Part shown: piece by piece, positions 48,588 to 56,982 of the stretch | How the letters are laid out: each line of letters begins with the position of its first letter | Position numbering within the stretch: the stretch's first letter is position 1 | NCBI RefSeq assembly: GCF_000338295.1 | Contig: NZ_ANMO01000154.1 | Span: 46,655 to 110,654, forward strand | Direction of reading: 5' to 3' | From: Rhodopirellula europaea 6C | Lineage (GTDB): Bacteria; Planctomycetota; Planctomycetia; Pirellulales; Pirellulaceae | DNA: 64,000 nucleotides | Notes under the pieces: model-generated | The model's input: the letters and a program-made list of their open reading frames with translations, nothing else | Told to the model about the DNA's origin: nothing | The model's database searches: none | Translations under genes and position numbers: made by a program

Positions 48588-49024
48588 GGAGAGCGGCCCA
48601 GTTCGAGCTGAACGGATTGAATCAAGGTTTGCAGTCGTTGTCCGGTCAGCCCCATTTTCGCGGCCGCCAAAGCAAACAGTCTCTTTTCGGCTTCGACGAA
48701 TTGCCCGTCGGCGGCCATCATGCGGATCAAATCTTTGAGCAATGACTCGCGGATATCGGGCTCGGTGGGCAGTTGCAGTTTGGCGCTGTCACTGATGCCG
48801 AACGCGAGAGCAGCCTCAAGCTCCGATTCGTGCAACCCAAGTTCTTCGCAACGCTCAGCGATCAAGTGGACTTCGCGGTGGCTGAGCGATCCGTCGGCGA
48901 ACGCCATCACCACCAAGTTGCGGAGGTGCTGTTTACGCTGGTTCGAGATTCGATCGTGATCAGACGCGATTTCTTTCGCGGTTTTGGATTCTTCAGGATC
49001 GGGGGCGGGCGATGAATCGCTCAT
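48584..49024 (-). CDS. TerB-like helical protein
   Basis: This 146-aa protein has two copies of a TerB-like helical unit, each with an acidic motif (VVMAFADGSLSHREVHLI and IRMMAADGQFVEAEKRLF). That matches the tellurite-resistance TerB/DjlA-associated fold, which binds metal through such DG loops. Function is unknown. It is coupled by ATGA to the sigma54 activator upstream and by GTGA to the coaB-like gene. Confidence 0.8.
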   Translation of the reverse strand: MSDSSPAPDPEESKTAKEIASDHDRISNQRKQHLRNLVVMAFADGSLSHREVHLIAERCEELGLHESELEAALAFGISDSAKLQLPTEPDIRESLLKDLIRMMAADGQFVEAEKRLFALAAAKMGLTGQRLQTLIQSVQLELGRSP

Positions 49025-50826
49025 CGTTCGATCTCATATTCGGTGATCTTGCGATACGCGGTCGCTCGGCTGATCCCGAGCAATTTCGCCGCTTCGGGCA
49101 CACTACCGTCGCACCGATTGAGTGCTTTTTCGATCAATCGTTTTTCCCAGACATCGATTCGAAGCGTGTCGATCTGAGTCAGCCCCGCGTCACGGAGGCC
49201 AAGGTCGTCTTCTTGGATCATGGGCTCATCCGCCATCACCACCGCACTGTCGATGACGTTGCGCAGTTGGCGAACGTTGCCCGGCCAAGCGTAGTTCCGC
49301 ATCCGCTCGCGTGCAGGATCGCTGAGTGACAATTTGGGGCGACCATGTTGGCGAAGGAAATGGTCCAGGAAGTGATCGATCAAGATGTCAATGTCTTCGC
49401 CGCGTTCGCGAAGGGGCGGCACGACGAGTTCGAACACGCTGAGTCGATAGTAAAGGTCTTCACGAAAACGGCCGTCGCGGACGAATTCGGTGAGGTCTCG
49501 GTTGGTGGCGGCGATCACGCGAACATCGACGCTGACTTGTTTGGTGGCTCCCACTGGAAGGAACGGGTGACCTTCCAGGATCCGCAGCAGTTTGGCTTGT
49601 CCTTCTAGGCTCAACTCACCGATCTCGTCCAGGAACAACGTGCCCTCATTGGCTTGTTGAAACAAACCGTCGTGGTCGTTGTCGGCACCGGTGAACGATC
49701 CTTTCTTGTGACCGAACAACTGGCTTTCCAGAAGGTCACGAGGAATCGCGGCGCAGTTGACGGTCAGCATGGGGCGATCGGTTCGCGTCGATGATCGATG
49801 AACAGCGCGGGCGACCAGTTCTTTGCCTGAACCGCTCTCACCGCGAACCAGCACCGAACCGTTGGCGGCACCGACGCGAGAGATTCGTTCTTTGAGTCGC
49901 AACATGGATTTGCTGCTGCCGATCAATTCGCCTTGGTCGGCATTTCGATCAGCGATGCGTTGGTTTTCCAATCGCAGATTTTCAGTCAGCGTTGATTGGG
50001 CGATTCCTTTTGTCAGCAGGCTGCCGGCACCGACCGTCAAGTCGACCAGTCGTTCATCGTAGGCAGCACCACTGCGGTGCAAAACCAGCACACCGAGAGA
50101 GGTTTCGCCATCGAGGATTGGAACCATCATGCAGGCGTCTTTGCCTGATTTACCGTTGTTGTCTGGATGGTCGCTGATGTAGGGCTTTTGTTCGTTGCTG
50201 ACGTGACGCAGGCGGCCGCGATCGAATTTGATCGGTTGCGAATCCTTGGGGAATTGGCGTCGAATTTTCCAACGGCCATCGCCCAAATCAGCGACCAGTG
50301 TCACGGTTTCCGACGCAGTGCGATCCAGCAACAACTCGAGAGTCGTGTTGATGACTTCGTCGGCGCGTTTGCCACCCAGCAGCGAAAGGCTGAGTTGATA
50401 CAAGTCCAACAAGTCATCCGGGTGATCGACCAGTTGGCCTGGCTCGCGGATACGATCTGGCTGACGAGTTCGATAGGACTCAAGTTCTTCGTAAACGGTT
50501 TGCGACAGCGCGTCTTCATTGAGCGAGTCTTCGTCGAGGTTGATCATTTGCATGATCGTTTTCCCGATGACGACTTGCGTGTCGTTGTTCAGTCGAGCGG
50601 TGCTGACTTTCTTTCCGTTGACGAGCGTCCCGTTGCGGCTTTCAGTGTCGCGAAGTTGCCAGTTGTGGTCTTCGTAATAAATGACCGCGTGGAATCGACT
50701 GCTATTGGGATCCGTCAACATGATCTCGCAGCCCGCAGCGCGTCCGATGTGCATCGGGCGTTCTGGATCCAAAGGGAATTGAGTTCCCTTTTCGTTGCCG
50801 TCTTGAATGGCGAGGTAGGCGACCAT
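49021..50826 (-). CDS. FHA-GAF-AAA sigma54-dependent activator
   Basis: This 601-aa protein has an N-terminal FHA domain (MHIGRAAGCEIML to DTESRNGTLVNGKKV, residues about 25-90) and a GAF-like region (about 130-290). The sigma54 AAA+ domain follows: Walker A GESGSGKELV, a loop reading GSFTGA where GAFTGA is usual, DEIGEL and R-finger FREDLYYRL. It ends with a Fis-type helix-turn-helix (GSVPEAAKLLGISRATAYRKI). Such regulators open promoters with sigma54, here likely on binding a phosphothreonine partner by FHA. The frame is open to 50907 but ATG 50826 begins at the FHA domain. Confidence 0.92.
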   Translation of the reverse strand: MVAYLAIQDGNEKGTQFPLDPERPMHIGRAAGCEIMLTDPNSSRFHAVIYYEDHNWQLRDTESRNGTLVNGKKVSTARLNNDTQVVIGKTIMQMINLDEDSLNEDALSQTVYEELESYRTRQPDRIREPGQLVDHPDDLLDLYQLSLSLLGGKRADEVINTTLELLLDRTASETVTLVADLGDGRWKIRRQFPKDSQPIKFDRGRLRHVSNEQKPYISDHPDNNGKSGKDACMMVPILDGETSLGVLVLHRSGAAYDERLVDLTVGAGSLLTKGIAQSTLTENLRLENQRIADRNADQGELIGSSKSMLRLKERISRVGAANGSVLVRGESGSGKELVARAVHRSSTRTDRPMLTVNCAAIPRDLLESQLFGHKKGSFTGADNDHDGLFQQANEGTLFLDEIGELSLEGQAKLLRILEGHPFLPVGATKQVSVDVRVIAATNRDLTEFVRDGRFREDLYYRLSVFELVVPPLRERGEDIDILIDHFLDHFLRQHGRPKLSLSDPARERMRNYAWPGNVRQLRNVIDSAVVMADEPMIQEDDLGLRDAGLTQIDTLRIDVWEKRLIEKALNRCDGSVPEAAKLLGISRATAYRKITEYEIER

Positions 50827-50830
50827 CAAT

Positions 50831-51814
50831 TCAAGCCGTGTGAAAGTTGGTGGATGGATCGGATGAGTTGTGTGCGGACAACGCGGCAGCAAGTTGTTTG
50901 AGTGCAATCGGCGTTGGTTGGCCGGTCAGTCCGACTTGTTCCCACCATCGTTCGACGATGGGAGCTTTGGCGGAAGGAAGTTCGGGTTGCCACATCAACA
51001 ACGCTTTTGCCAACGGAAAGCGGTTGCTGGGGATCATGCCGGCATCGGCCGCCTTGGAAAGAATCAAAGGAACGATCGCCGTCGTCCAAGGAAGCTCGGA
51101 CGATGTTCCAGCTTCGCCGGTTGCTGTGTCACTGCTTGTCCGAGTCCCACTGCTGCTGTTGTGCGTTCGTGTGTGCGAGCTGATGGCCATGCAGGTGAGT
51201 TGGTAAACCAAACGCAACCACTCGGGGACATCGGGATCCATGTCGGTCAGGACCGCTTCGATCCATACGCTGGCTTGTTGTGAACTGGCACCCGCGGCTC
51301 CGTTAGCGATGGGTTGCACGGCATGAACGCTGACTCGCGATGGCCACCAATCGGTCGGCGGGCTGCCGTTCCAAATCGCTTTGCCGACGGAGCGAACCAG
51401 TCCGGGGCCGTAGGACTCGTAAGCCTGTTTGAGCGGAGCGTAGCGCAGACGAAGCTGGTCGGCCAATCTTGGTGATCGTGTCGTGAACGCTCGCCGGCAT
51501 GTTTCCAAACTGCGATGAATTGCCATCGCCGTTTGATCGGATTGCAGATCGGAATGGCCGCCGCGAATCAAGGCGATTTCGCAAAGTGCGGGCGAGAGTT
51601 CCACGTCGTTGTCTTGGGCGATGGCTTCATCGATCAGGTGTTCCCAAATGACCGCGGGATCGATGGACGCGTTGATCAATCGGGTGCAGACGTCCTGGAC
51701 CGCGGGCTGGATCGCCTTCTGCAGCGATGCGTCCTTTAGGTCACGTTGCCAACTGATCCACTGGACCATTCGCAGGAGGCTGAGGGTGGTGGAGGGGATC
51801 CACTGCAATTTCAC
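50831..51814 (-). CDS. Hypothetical protein in the aroH operon
   Basis: About 327 aa from GTG 51814, which has GAGG nine bases upstream and starts 4 bp after the aroH-like stop. It is largely helical with many Trp and no membrane helix. I recognise no family. A Ser/Thr-rich segment (about residues 225-250) probably links two halves. It ends 4 bp before the sigma54 activator, so it is surely co-transcribed. It could be a planctomycete-specific partner of that regulator. Confidence 0.7.
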   Translation of the reverse strand: MKLQWIPSTTLSLLRMVQWISWQRDLKDASLQKAIQPAVQDVCTRLINASIDPAVIWEHLIDEAIAQDNDVELSPALCEIALIRGGHSDLQSDQTAMAIHRSLETCRRAFTTRSPRLADQLRLRYAPLKQAYESYGPGLVRSVGKAIWNGSPPTDWWPSRVSVHAVQPIANGAAGASSQQASVWIEAVLTDMDPDVPEWLRLVYQLTCMAISSHTRTHNSSSGTRTSSDTATGEAGTSSELPWTTAIVPLILSKAADAGMIPSNRFPLAKALLMWQPELPSAKAPIVERWWEQVGLTGQPTPIALKQLAAALSAHNSSDPSTNFHTA

Positions 51815-51818
51815 GGTT

Positions 51819-52244
51819 TCAGTCCTCTTTGAGGTGTTCCGCGATCCATCGTTCCAATTCCTCAATGTCCACCGCGGGAACCTTTGACAGGTCGGGCCGC
51901 AACTTCACCGCGTCACGAATGTAGACGTGTTGAATTTCGGACTGGGACTTCGTCGTGTTCCAGTGAAGCAGGACTCGAATGCAACGCGGCAGTGAGCCTT
52001 CGACAGAGACTTCGTACCCGCACAGCAACGGAACTTCGAGCCAACCGAGTTGACGTGCCGCGAGGGCAGGGAACTCGCTGTGCAAGTCTTTCGTGACCGT
52101 GAATGTTGCGCTGGCCAAGTCGGCGGAGTCGATTTCGTTGCGGCGGATCATCAGCGCCAGCAACTGAGTCGTTGCTTTGAGAATCTCTTCGCGGTCATCC
52201 TGCTCAACGGTGGTGGCCCCGCGAACTCCCCGGCACATGGTCAT
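51819..52244 (-). CDS. aroH: Chorismate mutase, AroH type
   Basis: This 141-aa protein matches Bacillus AroH over most of its length: [14 protein letters not shown] at the start, [13 protein letters not shown] with the active-site Cys and Glu, RCIRVLL with the key Arg, and [16 protein letters not shown] with the catalytic Tyr. It converts chorismate to prephenate for Phe/Tyr synthesis. It is the first gene of a six-gene operon running to pyrD. Start codons at 52244 or 52238 are both plausible. The AroH fold is less common than AroQ in bacteria. Confidence 0.92.
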   Translation of the reverse strand: MTMCRGVRGATTVEQDDREEILKATTQLLALMIRRNEIDSADLASATFTVTKDLHSEFPALAARQLGWLEVPLLCGYEVSVEGSLPRCIRVLLHWNTTKSQSEIQHVYIRDAVKLRPDLSKVPAVDIEELERWIAEHLKED

Positions 52245-52380
52245 TTGGTTGCAAATCCTGTTTTGAGACGAGCCTCTTTGTTCTGGTTACCATAGTCACA
52301 ATCTCAATTTGCGACTACTGGGGATCTTGTGCTTTCAGCTGGCGTGCTATCGTTGCGGAGCGACCTGCAAGAGTTTCACG
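52245..52380. other. Upstream region of the aroH operon
   Basis: No gene is visible. It should hold the promoter of the minus-strand aroH operon, though no clear promoter boxes stand out. The hairpin-rich duplicated DNA starts directly after it. Confidence 0.4.
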
Positions 52381-52957
52381 GAGCAAAATGCAAGGTGCCA
52401 GGCACCGTGTAGCCGACAGAGGCCCCTCCGTCGGCTCGAGCGCAACCGATCGGGGGCAGTGGTGGGGCTTTTCTGCGGGGAAAGAGTTGATGAGTCTTCA
52501 GGGGATTGGTGCGTTTAGCGGGCTGTTGTTTTAATGAGCCGTACCGCGTTAGCGGCGGTTAGTCAGACGCCAACCGGGGCTAACGCCCATCGGCTAATTG
52601 TTGTCATTTGGTATACGACTAAATCAACAGATCGTTAGGGTGTGGTTTGCCGACTGAGAGGCCTCAGTCGGCTACGGGTGCTGGATCGGGATTGGAGGGT
52701 GCTAGGCACCATGTAGCCGACGGAGGCCTCTCCGTCGGCTTGAGCGCAATCAATCGCAGTTAGGTTGGGGCTTTACTGCGAGGAACGAAGCGATGAGTCT
52801 TCGGGGGCGGGTGCGTTTCGGGTGTGGTAGCCGACTGAGGGGCCTCAGTCGGCTACGGGTGCTTGGCGGGTTCGCATGACTTGGGTGTGTTTTCGCGGTA
52901 AGTTGTGGAAAACCAGTTGCGAGGTTCGTTCGCTACCACGTTTCACAGGCAAACATT
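52381..52957. repeat. Hairpin-rich repeat region, copy 1 of segmental duplication, with 120-bp insertion
   Basis: Four strong hairpins built on AGCCGAC...GTCGGCT lie at 52411-52436, 52649-52673, 52715-52740 and 52828-52855. The two halves of each read as GACGGAGG/CCTCCGTC or GACTGAGG/CCTCAGTC. The region aligns with 56527-56982. Relative to that copy it carries 120 extra bases (52519-52638). No CDS is supported. It is not a CRISPR: spacers are not unique and the repeats are palindromes of mixed types. Confidence 0.8.
52519..52638. mobile_element. 120-bp inserted palindromic element, flanked by TTAG
   Basis: Copy 1 has ...GTTTAG then this segment ending ...CGTTAG, whereas copy 2 (around 56660-56663) has one TTAG at the joint. 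Inside, AGCCGTACCGCGTTAGCGG (from 52538) and the reverse of GGGCTAACGCCCATCGGCT (ending 52594) form an imperfect inverted repeat. The same AGCCG-N5-GCGTT start is seen at the ends of the 4691-5102 element. It looks like a small REP/MITE-type unit with a 4-bp target duplication, or a deletion in copy 2. Confidence 0.55.
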
Positions 52958-53455
52958 GTGTTTTTGAAAACCACATCGAATTCATTGCCCGCGGCCGGAC
53001 ACTTTTTGACGCGAGTCAGTGTTTGGCGTTTCAGCCCGCTTGCCCCCGTCCTGTTCGTCGCCATTCTGCTTAGCGTCGTTGGATGCGGTGGATCCACGGC
53101 TCCAGTCCAGCCACCGGTGATCGAAGATTATCCTTCGACGGGCGAGGTCACGTTTGAGTTCGTGATCGACGAGGAAACAACCAAGTCCTATGTCGTGGAC
53201 AATGTCGCTTCTGGGACAACTTTGGAAACCCTCATGCGTGATCTGAGTTCGCCCAAGATGGAAATCGGTGGCGAAGGCACGACGGCGTTCGTCGAGTCCA
53301 TTGAGGGAGTCGCCACCAACGCAACTCATGGATGGACCTTCACGGTCGATGGTGAATTTGCGACGAACGGGATTGGCACGACGGAGTTGGATCCTCCCAA
53401 CACGATCGTGTGGAAGTACACGACGTTTGAAGAGGCGATAGCCGAGAGAGACTGA
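52958..53455 (+). CDS. DUF4430-like lipoprotein, paralogue 1
   Basis: This 165-aa protein starts at GTG 52958. A lipobox (SVVGCGG, Cys about residue 43) predicts a lipid-anchored outer or periplasmic protein. The mature part, TGEVTFEFVIDEETTKSY through THGWTFTVDGEF and IVWKYTTFEEA, fits the DUF4430/transcobalamin C-terminal-like domain (WxxxVNG-type motif followed by a hydrophobic strand). Proteins with it often serve in surface adhesion or ligand binding. It is the first of two paralogues of identical length in a direct duplication. Confidence 0.8.
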   Translation: MFLKTTSNSLPAAGHFLTRVSVWRFSPLAPVLFVAILLSVVGCGGSTAPVQPPVIEDYPSTGEVTFEFVIDEETTKSYVVDNVASGTTLETLMRDLSSPKMEIGGEGTTAFVESIEGVATNATHGWTFTVDGEFATNGIGTTELDPPNTIVWKYTTFEEAIAERD

Positions 53456-53582
53456 CTTTCGGTCGCGCGATCAGGGTCTGTGGACACCATTGGTCCTCGA
53501 TCGAATGTGCGGGACGTTCGTAAATCGGAGATAGAAAAGTTAACCAAATTTCCGCGCGGAAATTGCTTGACTTCCTGCTGGT

Positions 53583-53593
53583 GGGGGGGGGGG
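53583..53593. repeat. Homopolymer G11 tract upstream of DUF1573-like gene
   Basis: Eleven G in a row end 51 bp before the proposed start at 53645. Such tracts slip during replication and can switch promoters in phase-variable genes. It may equally be a sequencing artefact. Confidence 0.7.
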
Positions 53594-53644
53594 TAGCATT
53601 CGCGCAAGGTTGTCTATGATTGCTTAGCGCGGGGTTAATGGCCG

Positions 53645-54862
53645 ATGAATCAGATTCAGTTTGTTTCAGGAGAGAGGTTGCAGGTCGATCGGTCTCGGGT
53701 TACGGAGGCGTCAAACTCCGGGCAGCTGTGTGCGTGGGCGAGCCCGCGAGCGTTGAAGCTCGTTTGCATCTTTTGGTCCGCTGCTGTCGTAACCTTATTT
53801 GTTCCTGCTGGCGCCAGATGTGGGGAAGGAAGCGGAGAGTATCACGCAAGGATGCAACTGCGTTTGGATTCAAAAGAGCGTTTCATTGAATCCAGTGGAA
53901 ACTATCAAGTCACTGCCGAGTTAGGGACTCTGCCAGTGAACAAAGAGTTGGAGTTTTTACTTCAGCTCTACAATCCGGAATCATTTGACTTGCCTATTCA
54001 GGAAATCACGGCAACGTGCGGATGCACAACTGCGAGACTGATTGGTGGAAAGTTGCCGGCGAAGCGTTACGGTGACTTGGTTCTTAAATTGAAGACAACG
54101 TCACTGAACCGAACGGGCGAGTTCACTGGTTCAGTGAGATTGTTGATTGATTCGAAGAAAACGAATCATCCAAATTTGGACGCGATCAATGTGTCGATTC
54201 ACTACCGAATGGGCGGCTTGTTGAATTTCATGTCTGATTTGCAGGTGATCGAGCTGAATGAACGTAAAAAGGGAAAGGTTGAGATTCCCTTCGTATCAAC
54301 GCTACAAACGCCTACGGGCGATCTAGAGGTTTCACTGGAAGGCGTTTTGGCAAAAGCGAACGCGACGATTGTTGTTGGCAACCCATTGCCGCACGTATTG
54401 TTGGACCTAGAAAACCTTGTGGATGGTAATCGGCCGGGAAGCGGCAGCGTGTTGTTGCGAGATCAAGAGTCCGGGAAGATTGCAAAGACCACACTATTGA
54501 TGAAATCTGTGTCGGACGTGAGGGTCAGCCCAGACACCTTGCACTTCACCCGGATCGCCGGAGCTAAGAAGGGGCCGCTTTGGTTTGGAGCCAGTGGTCT
54601 CATAAGGTTTGGTTCAATTGACAGAGAAAACCAATCGGATGCCAGGGGTGCGGCGTTATTGGTCGAAGCGTCAATTGGTGCCAAGCCTATCGAAGTCACT
54701 TTGAAACGGCTGAGCGACGGTATCTACCGATTCACTGTTTTTGCGGAAGACGATCTGATTGCTTCCGCATCTGTAGAAGATGAACCAGTGGTGTGTTGGC
54801 GTCTGATGAGAGGCGGTCGACAGCATCTGTTGGAAGCAGGTTTTGTGTTCGAGAAAAAATAG
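53645..54862 (+). CDS. Secreted DUF1573-like protein
   Basis: This 405-aa protein has a hydrophobic segment (LKLVCIFWSAAVVTLFVPAGA, split over about residues 37-57) acting as a signal after a long N-region. The first mature domain carries ITATCGCTTARLIGGKLPA, the Cys-Gly-Cys-Thr signature of DUF1573, with the typical preceding 'LYNPESFDLPIQEI' strand. The rest (about 190-405) is beta-rich without a known family. DUF1573 proteins in planctomycetes and Bacteroidetes are periplasmic and of unknown role. By eye its codon use is more AT-rich than the operons around it. Confidence 0.75.
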   Translation: MNQIQFVSGERLQVDRSRVTEASNSGQLCAWASPRALKLVCIFWSAAVVTLFVPAGARCGEGSGEYHARMQLRLDSKERFIESSGNYQVTAELGTLPVNKELEFLLQLYNPESFDLPIQEITATCGCTTARLIGGKLPAKRYGDLVLKLKTTSLNRTGEFTGSVRLLIDSKKTNHPNLDAINVSIHYRMGGLLNFMSDLQVIELNERKKGKVEIPFVSTLQTPTGDLEVSLEGVLAKANATIVVGNPLPHVLLDLENLVDGNRPGSGSVLLRDQESGKIAKTTLLMKSVSDVRVSPDTLHFTRIAGAKKGPLWFGASGLIRFGSIDRENQSDARGAALLVEASIGAKPIEVTLKRLSDGIYRFTVFAEDDLIASASVEDEPVVCWRLMRGGRQHLLEAGFVFEKK

Positions 54863-54886
54863 TTTGTTCGTTAATGGAGATTTGTG

Positions 54887-55362
54887 ATGGTTCGATCTAT
54901 GTGCTGTGCTGCTGTTCTTTATAGTGCTGCTGTTCTTACTGGCGTCATGTGTTTTTCAGGAGTAACGTTTTCTCAAGACGTTGTGTATTGTACAGAACCC
55001 TATGAAGACAATTGTTTGAGTCCGGGCTTTGATTCCTCGTGTGACCGGGGCTGTGTTTAGATTGGGATCTCACAGGCGAAATTACCTGTGGTGAAACTGA
55101 ATACGAGTTCCCCGGCACGGACGAAAATCCAGAGATTTATCATCTCGGGATTCAAGTAATCGGTGAACCGGGAAGGGTTGGTTCGACCGAATGGAGGCAT
55201 GCGACTGTAAGTTGTGGTAGGTATCGAGGTTGTAAAACATTGTGCGAGAAAAACGCCGAGGGTGAGTGGGTTTGTAAGTCGGACAACGCTGCCGCTTGGG
55301 GACACTTTAATGAATTGTTCTTGGAGCCGGTTGGTGAAGTTTGTGAAGTAACTGAAGAGTGA
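54887..55362 (+). pseudogene. Cysteine-rich small secreted protein with a frameshift
   Basis: ATG 54887 opens a signal peptide (VLYSAAVLTGVMCFSG) followed by YCTEPYEDNCLSPGFDSSCDRG, then a stop at 55058-55060 gives only 57 aa. In the next frame from about 55045 the sequence continues as clean protein: CLDWDLTGEITCGETEYEF ... RYRGCKTLCEKNAEGEWVC ... EVCEVTEE, to a stop at 55360-55362. The shift point is the GGGG run at 55047-55050; one more G would give a single frame of about 158 aa with about 10 Cys. It may be a sequencing error, a recent mutation or programmed frameshifting. Confidence 0.7.
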
Positions 55363-55526
55363 TTCATGTCCATTTGATTTGTTTTTTGGTCGGACGCCCA
55401 TCTTGAAGAGAATTCGGTGTTTCGCTTTCCGTGGAAGTTCGCTTCTACGCGGCTTGCTCGGGACCGAATGGGGTGCAGGGCTGTTTCTGATCGAAAGGCT
55501 GGCTTTTGCATCAAGAGGGAATAGGG

Positions 55527-56480
55527 ATGTACTTGTTTCGACGCAAGCTGGTGTGTTCTGTTGTGGTGCTGTGGTTGTTTACCCATCAGGCGTTGGGGGA
55601 CGATACGGAGGTATCATCGATTGGGGAAGCGTACTGCGCGAATTGGCTGGCCGTCACAAGCTACGATGTGTTAATGACGGTGAGCGAATTTCGTATTAGT
55701 GATCGAGGCGTTTCGATGGAACGGGTGACTTCTCATCGCCAGATTGTGGATCATGAGAATGAGACGTTCTGGATGGGCAGCCGGACTGAAGTTGAGCAGT
55801 TGTCGGCGGCGGGTGTGAGCGTCAAACGCCACCTGATGTCGGTTTCCTGCTACGACGGTCGGACTGGGGAGGAATGGATGAAATCCTCGGGCCGTAACGC
55901 GATGCGTTTGGCGGGAGATGATTTCCTCAAAGCTCTTCACCGAAGTCGAGAACCGGACCCGCGTTGGACGGGCGTACTAGTTGCTGAATACGCCTATGCA
56001 GGGAAGACTCTCGAAGAATCGTTCTCAACCAACTACAGTCCCACGAAAGAGTTTCGCTTGCACTCGCGGACGGGAATGACGGTCGATCTATCTGTCAAGG
56101 TTCCAGTGTCACCGGGGATTTCCCATGTGATTGAATTGGTGAGGTTTGACACAAATCGTTGGGTGCCCACGATGCTGACTCAGACATTTTTCCTTCGTGA
56201 GCGTTCCGAACCGAGGCTCAGGGAAGTTTACGAATGGGAAGAACGAGAAGGTATTTATTTACCTGTGAAAGTCCGTGGTGAGCATAATATGAATGTTATG
56301 AGTGGTGGTGAGCGGTCAGAGACACCGCTTGTCTATGACGTTGACTTCCAATGGCTCTCTGTCAATAACGGCAAGAAAGATCGGGAGAAATGGTCTGTTG
56401 GACTGATGAGTGATAGCGAACGGGTGTTGAAGATGCTTGATCCTCAGGACGCAGAGGGAGTCAAGGACGCAGAGCGTTGA
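55527..56480 (+). CDS. Secreted protein of unknown function
   Basis: This 317-aa protein has a signal peptide (LVCSVVVLWLFTHQALGDD), and the remainder is beta-rich with no family I recognise. A GAGGGA lies a few bases before ATG 55527; the frame is open to 55506. It ends 46 bp before the second duplicated repeat region. Its neighbours, a DUF1573-like protein and a broken cysteine-rich protein, form a small set of secreted proteins unlike anything else in the window. Base composition looks AT-richer than the operons outside the island. Confidence 0.7.
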   Translation: MYLFRRKLVCSVVVLWLFTHQALGDDTEVSSIGEAYCANWLAVTSYDVLMTVSEFRISDRGVSMERVTSHRQIVDHENETFWMGSRTEVEQLSAAGVSVKRHLMSVSCYDGRTGEEWMKSSGRNAMRLAGDDFLKALHRSREPDPRWTGVLVAEYAYAGKTLEESFSTNYSPTKEFRLHSRTGMTVDLSVKVPVSPGISHVIELVRFDTNRWVPTMLTQTFFLRERSEPRLREVYEWEEREGIYLPVKVRGEHNMNVMSGGERSETPLVYDVDFQWLSVNNGKKDREKWSVGLMSDSERVLKMLDPQDAEGVKDAER

Positions 56481-56526
56481 GTGTTGGCAGGTTATCGATC
56501 CAGCACCTTGAACCTATCGCGTCCCA

Positions 56527-56982
56527 GAGCAAATTGGAATGTGCCAGGCAACATGTAGCCGACGGAGGCCCTCCGTCGGTTTGAGCGCACCTGATTGCGG
56601 CCAGCGGTGGGGAGTTCCTGCCGGGAATGAGGTGATGAGCCTTCGGGGGATTGGTGCGTTTAGGGTGTGGTTTGCCGACTGAGAAGCCTCAGTCGGCTAC
56701 GGTGCTGGGTCGGGATTGGAAGGTGCTAGGCACCATGTAGCCGACGGAGGCCTCTCCGTCGGCTTGAGCGCAATCAATCGCAGTTAGGTTGGGGCTTTAC
56801 TGCGAGGAACGAAGCGATGAGTCTTCGGGGGCGGGTGTGTTGCAGGTGTGGTAGCTGACTGAGGGGCCTCAGGCGGCTACGGGTGCTTGGCGGGTTCGCA
56901 TGACTTGGGTGTGTTTTCGCGGTAAGTTGTGGAAAACCATTTCGCGAGGTTCACTCGCTACCACGTTTCACAGGCAAGCATT
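56527..56982. repeat. Hairpin-rich repeat region, copy 2 of segmental duplication
   Basis: This matches 52381-52957 after removing the 120-bp insert. Hairpins lie at 56557-56581, 56674-56699, 56739-56764 and 56852-56879 (the last has a few mismatches). The last 320 bases before the DUF4430 start are the same length in both copies and differ at only a few positions. No gene is supported here. Confidence 0.8.

Noticed and set aside
52381..52957. Possible CRISPR array in the hairpin cluster
   Set aside because: The repeats are palindromes of two types at uneven spacing, the DNA between them is itself duplicated at 56.5 kb, and there are no cas genes.
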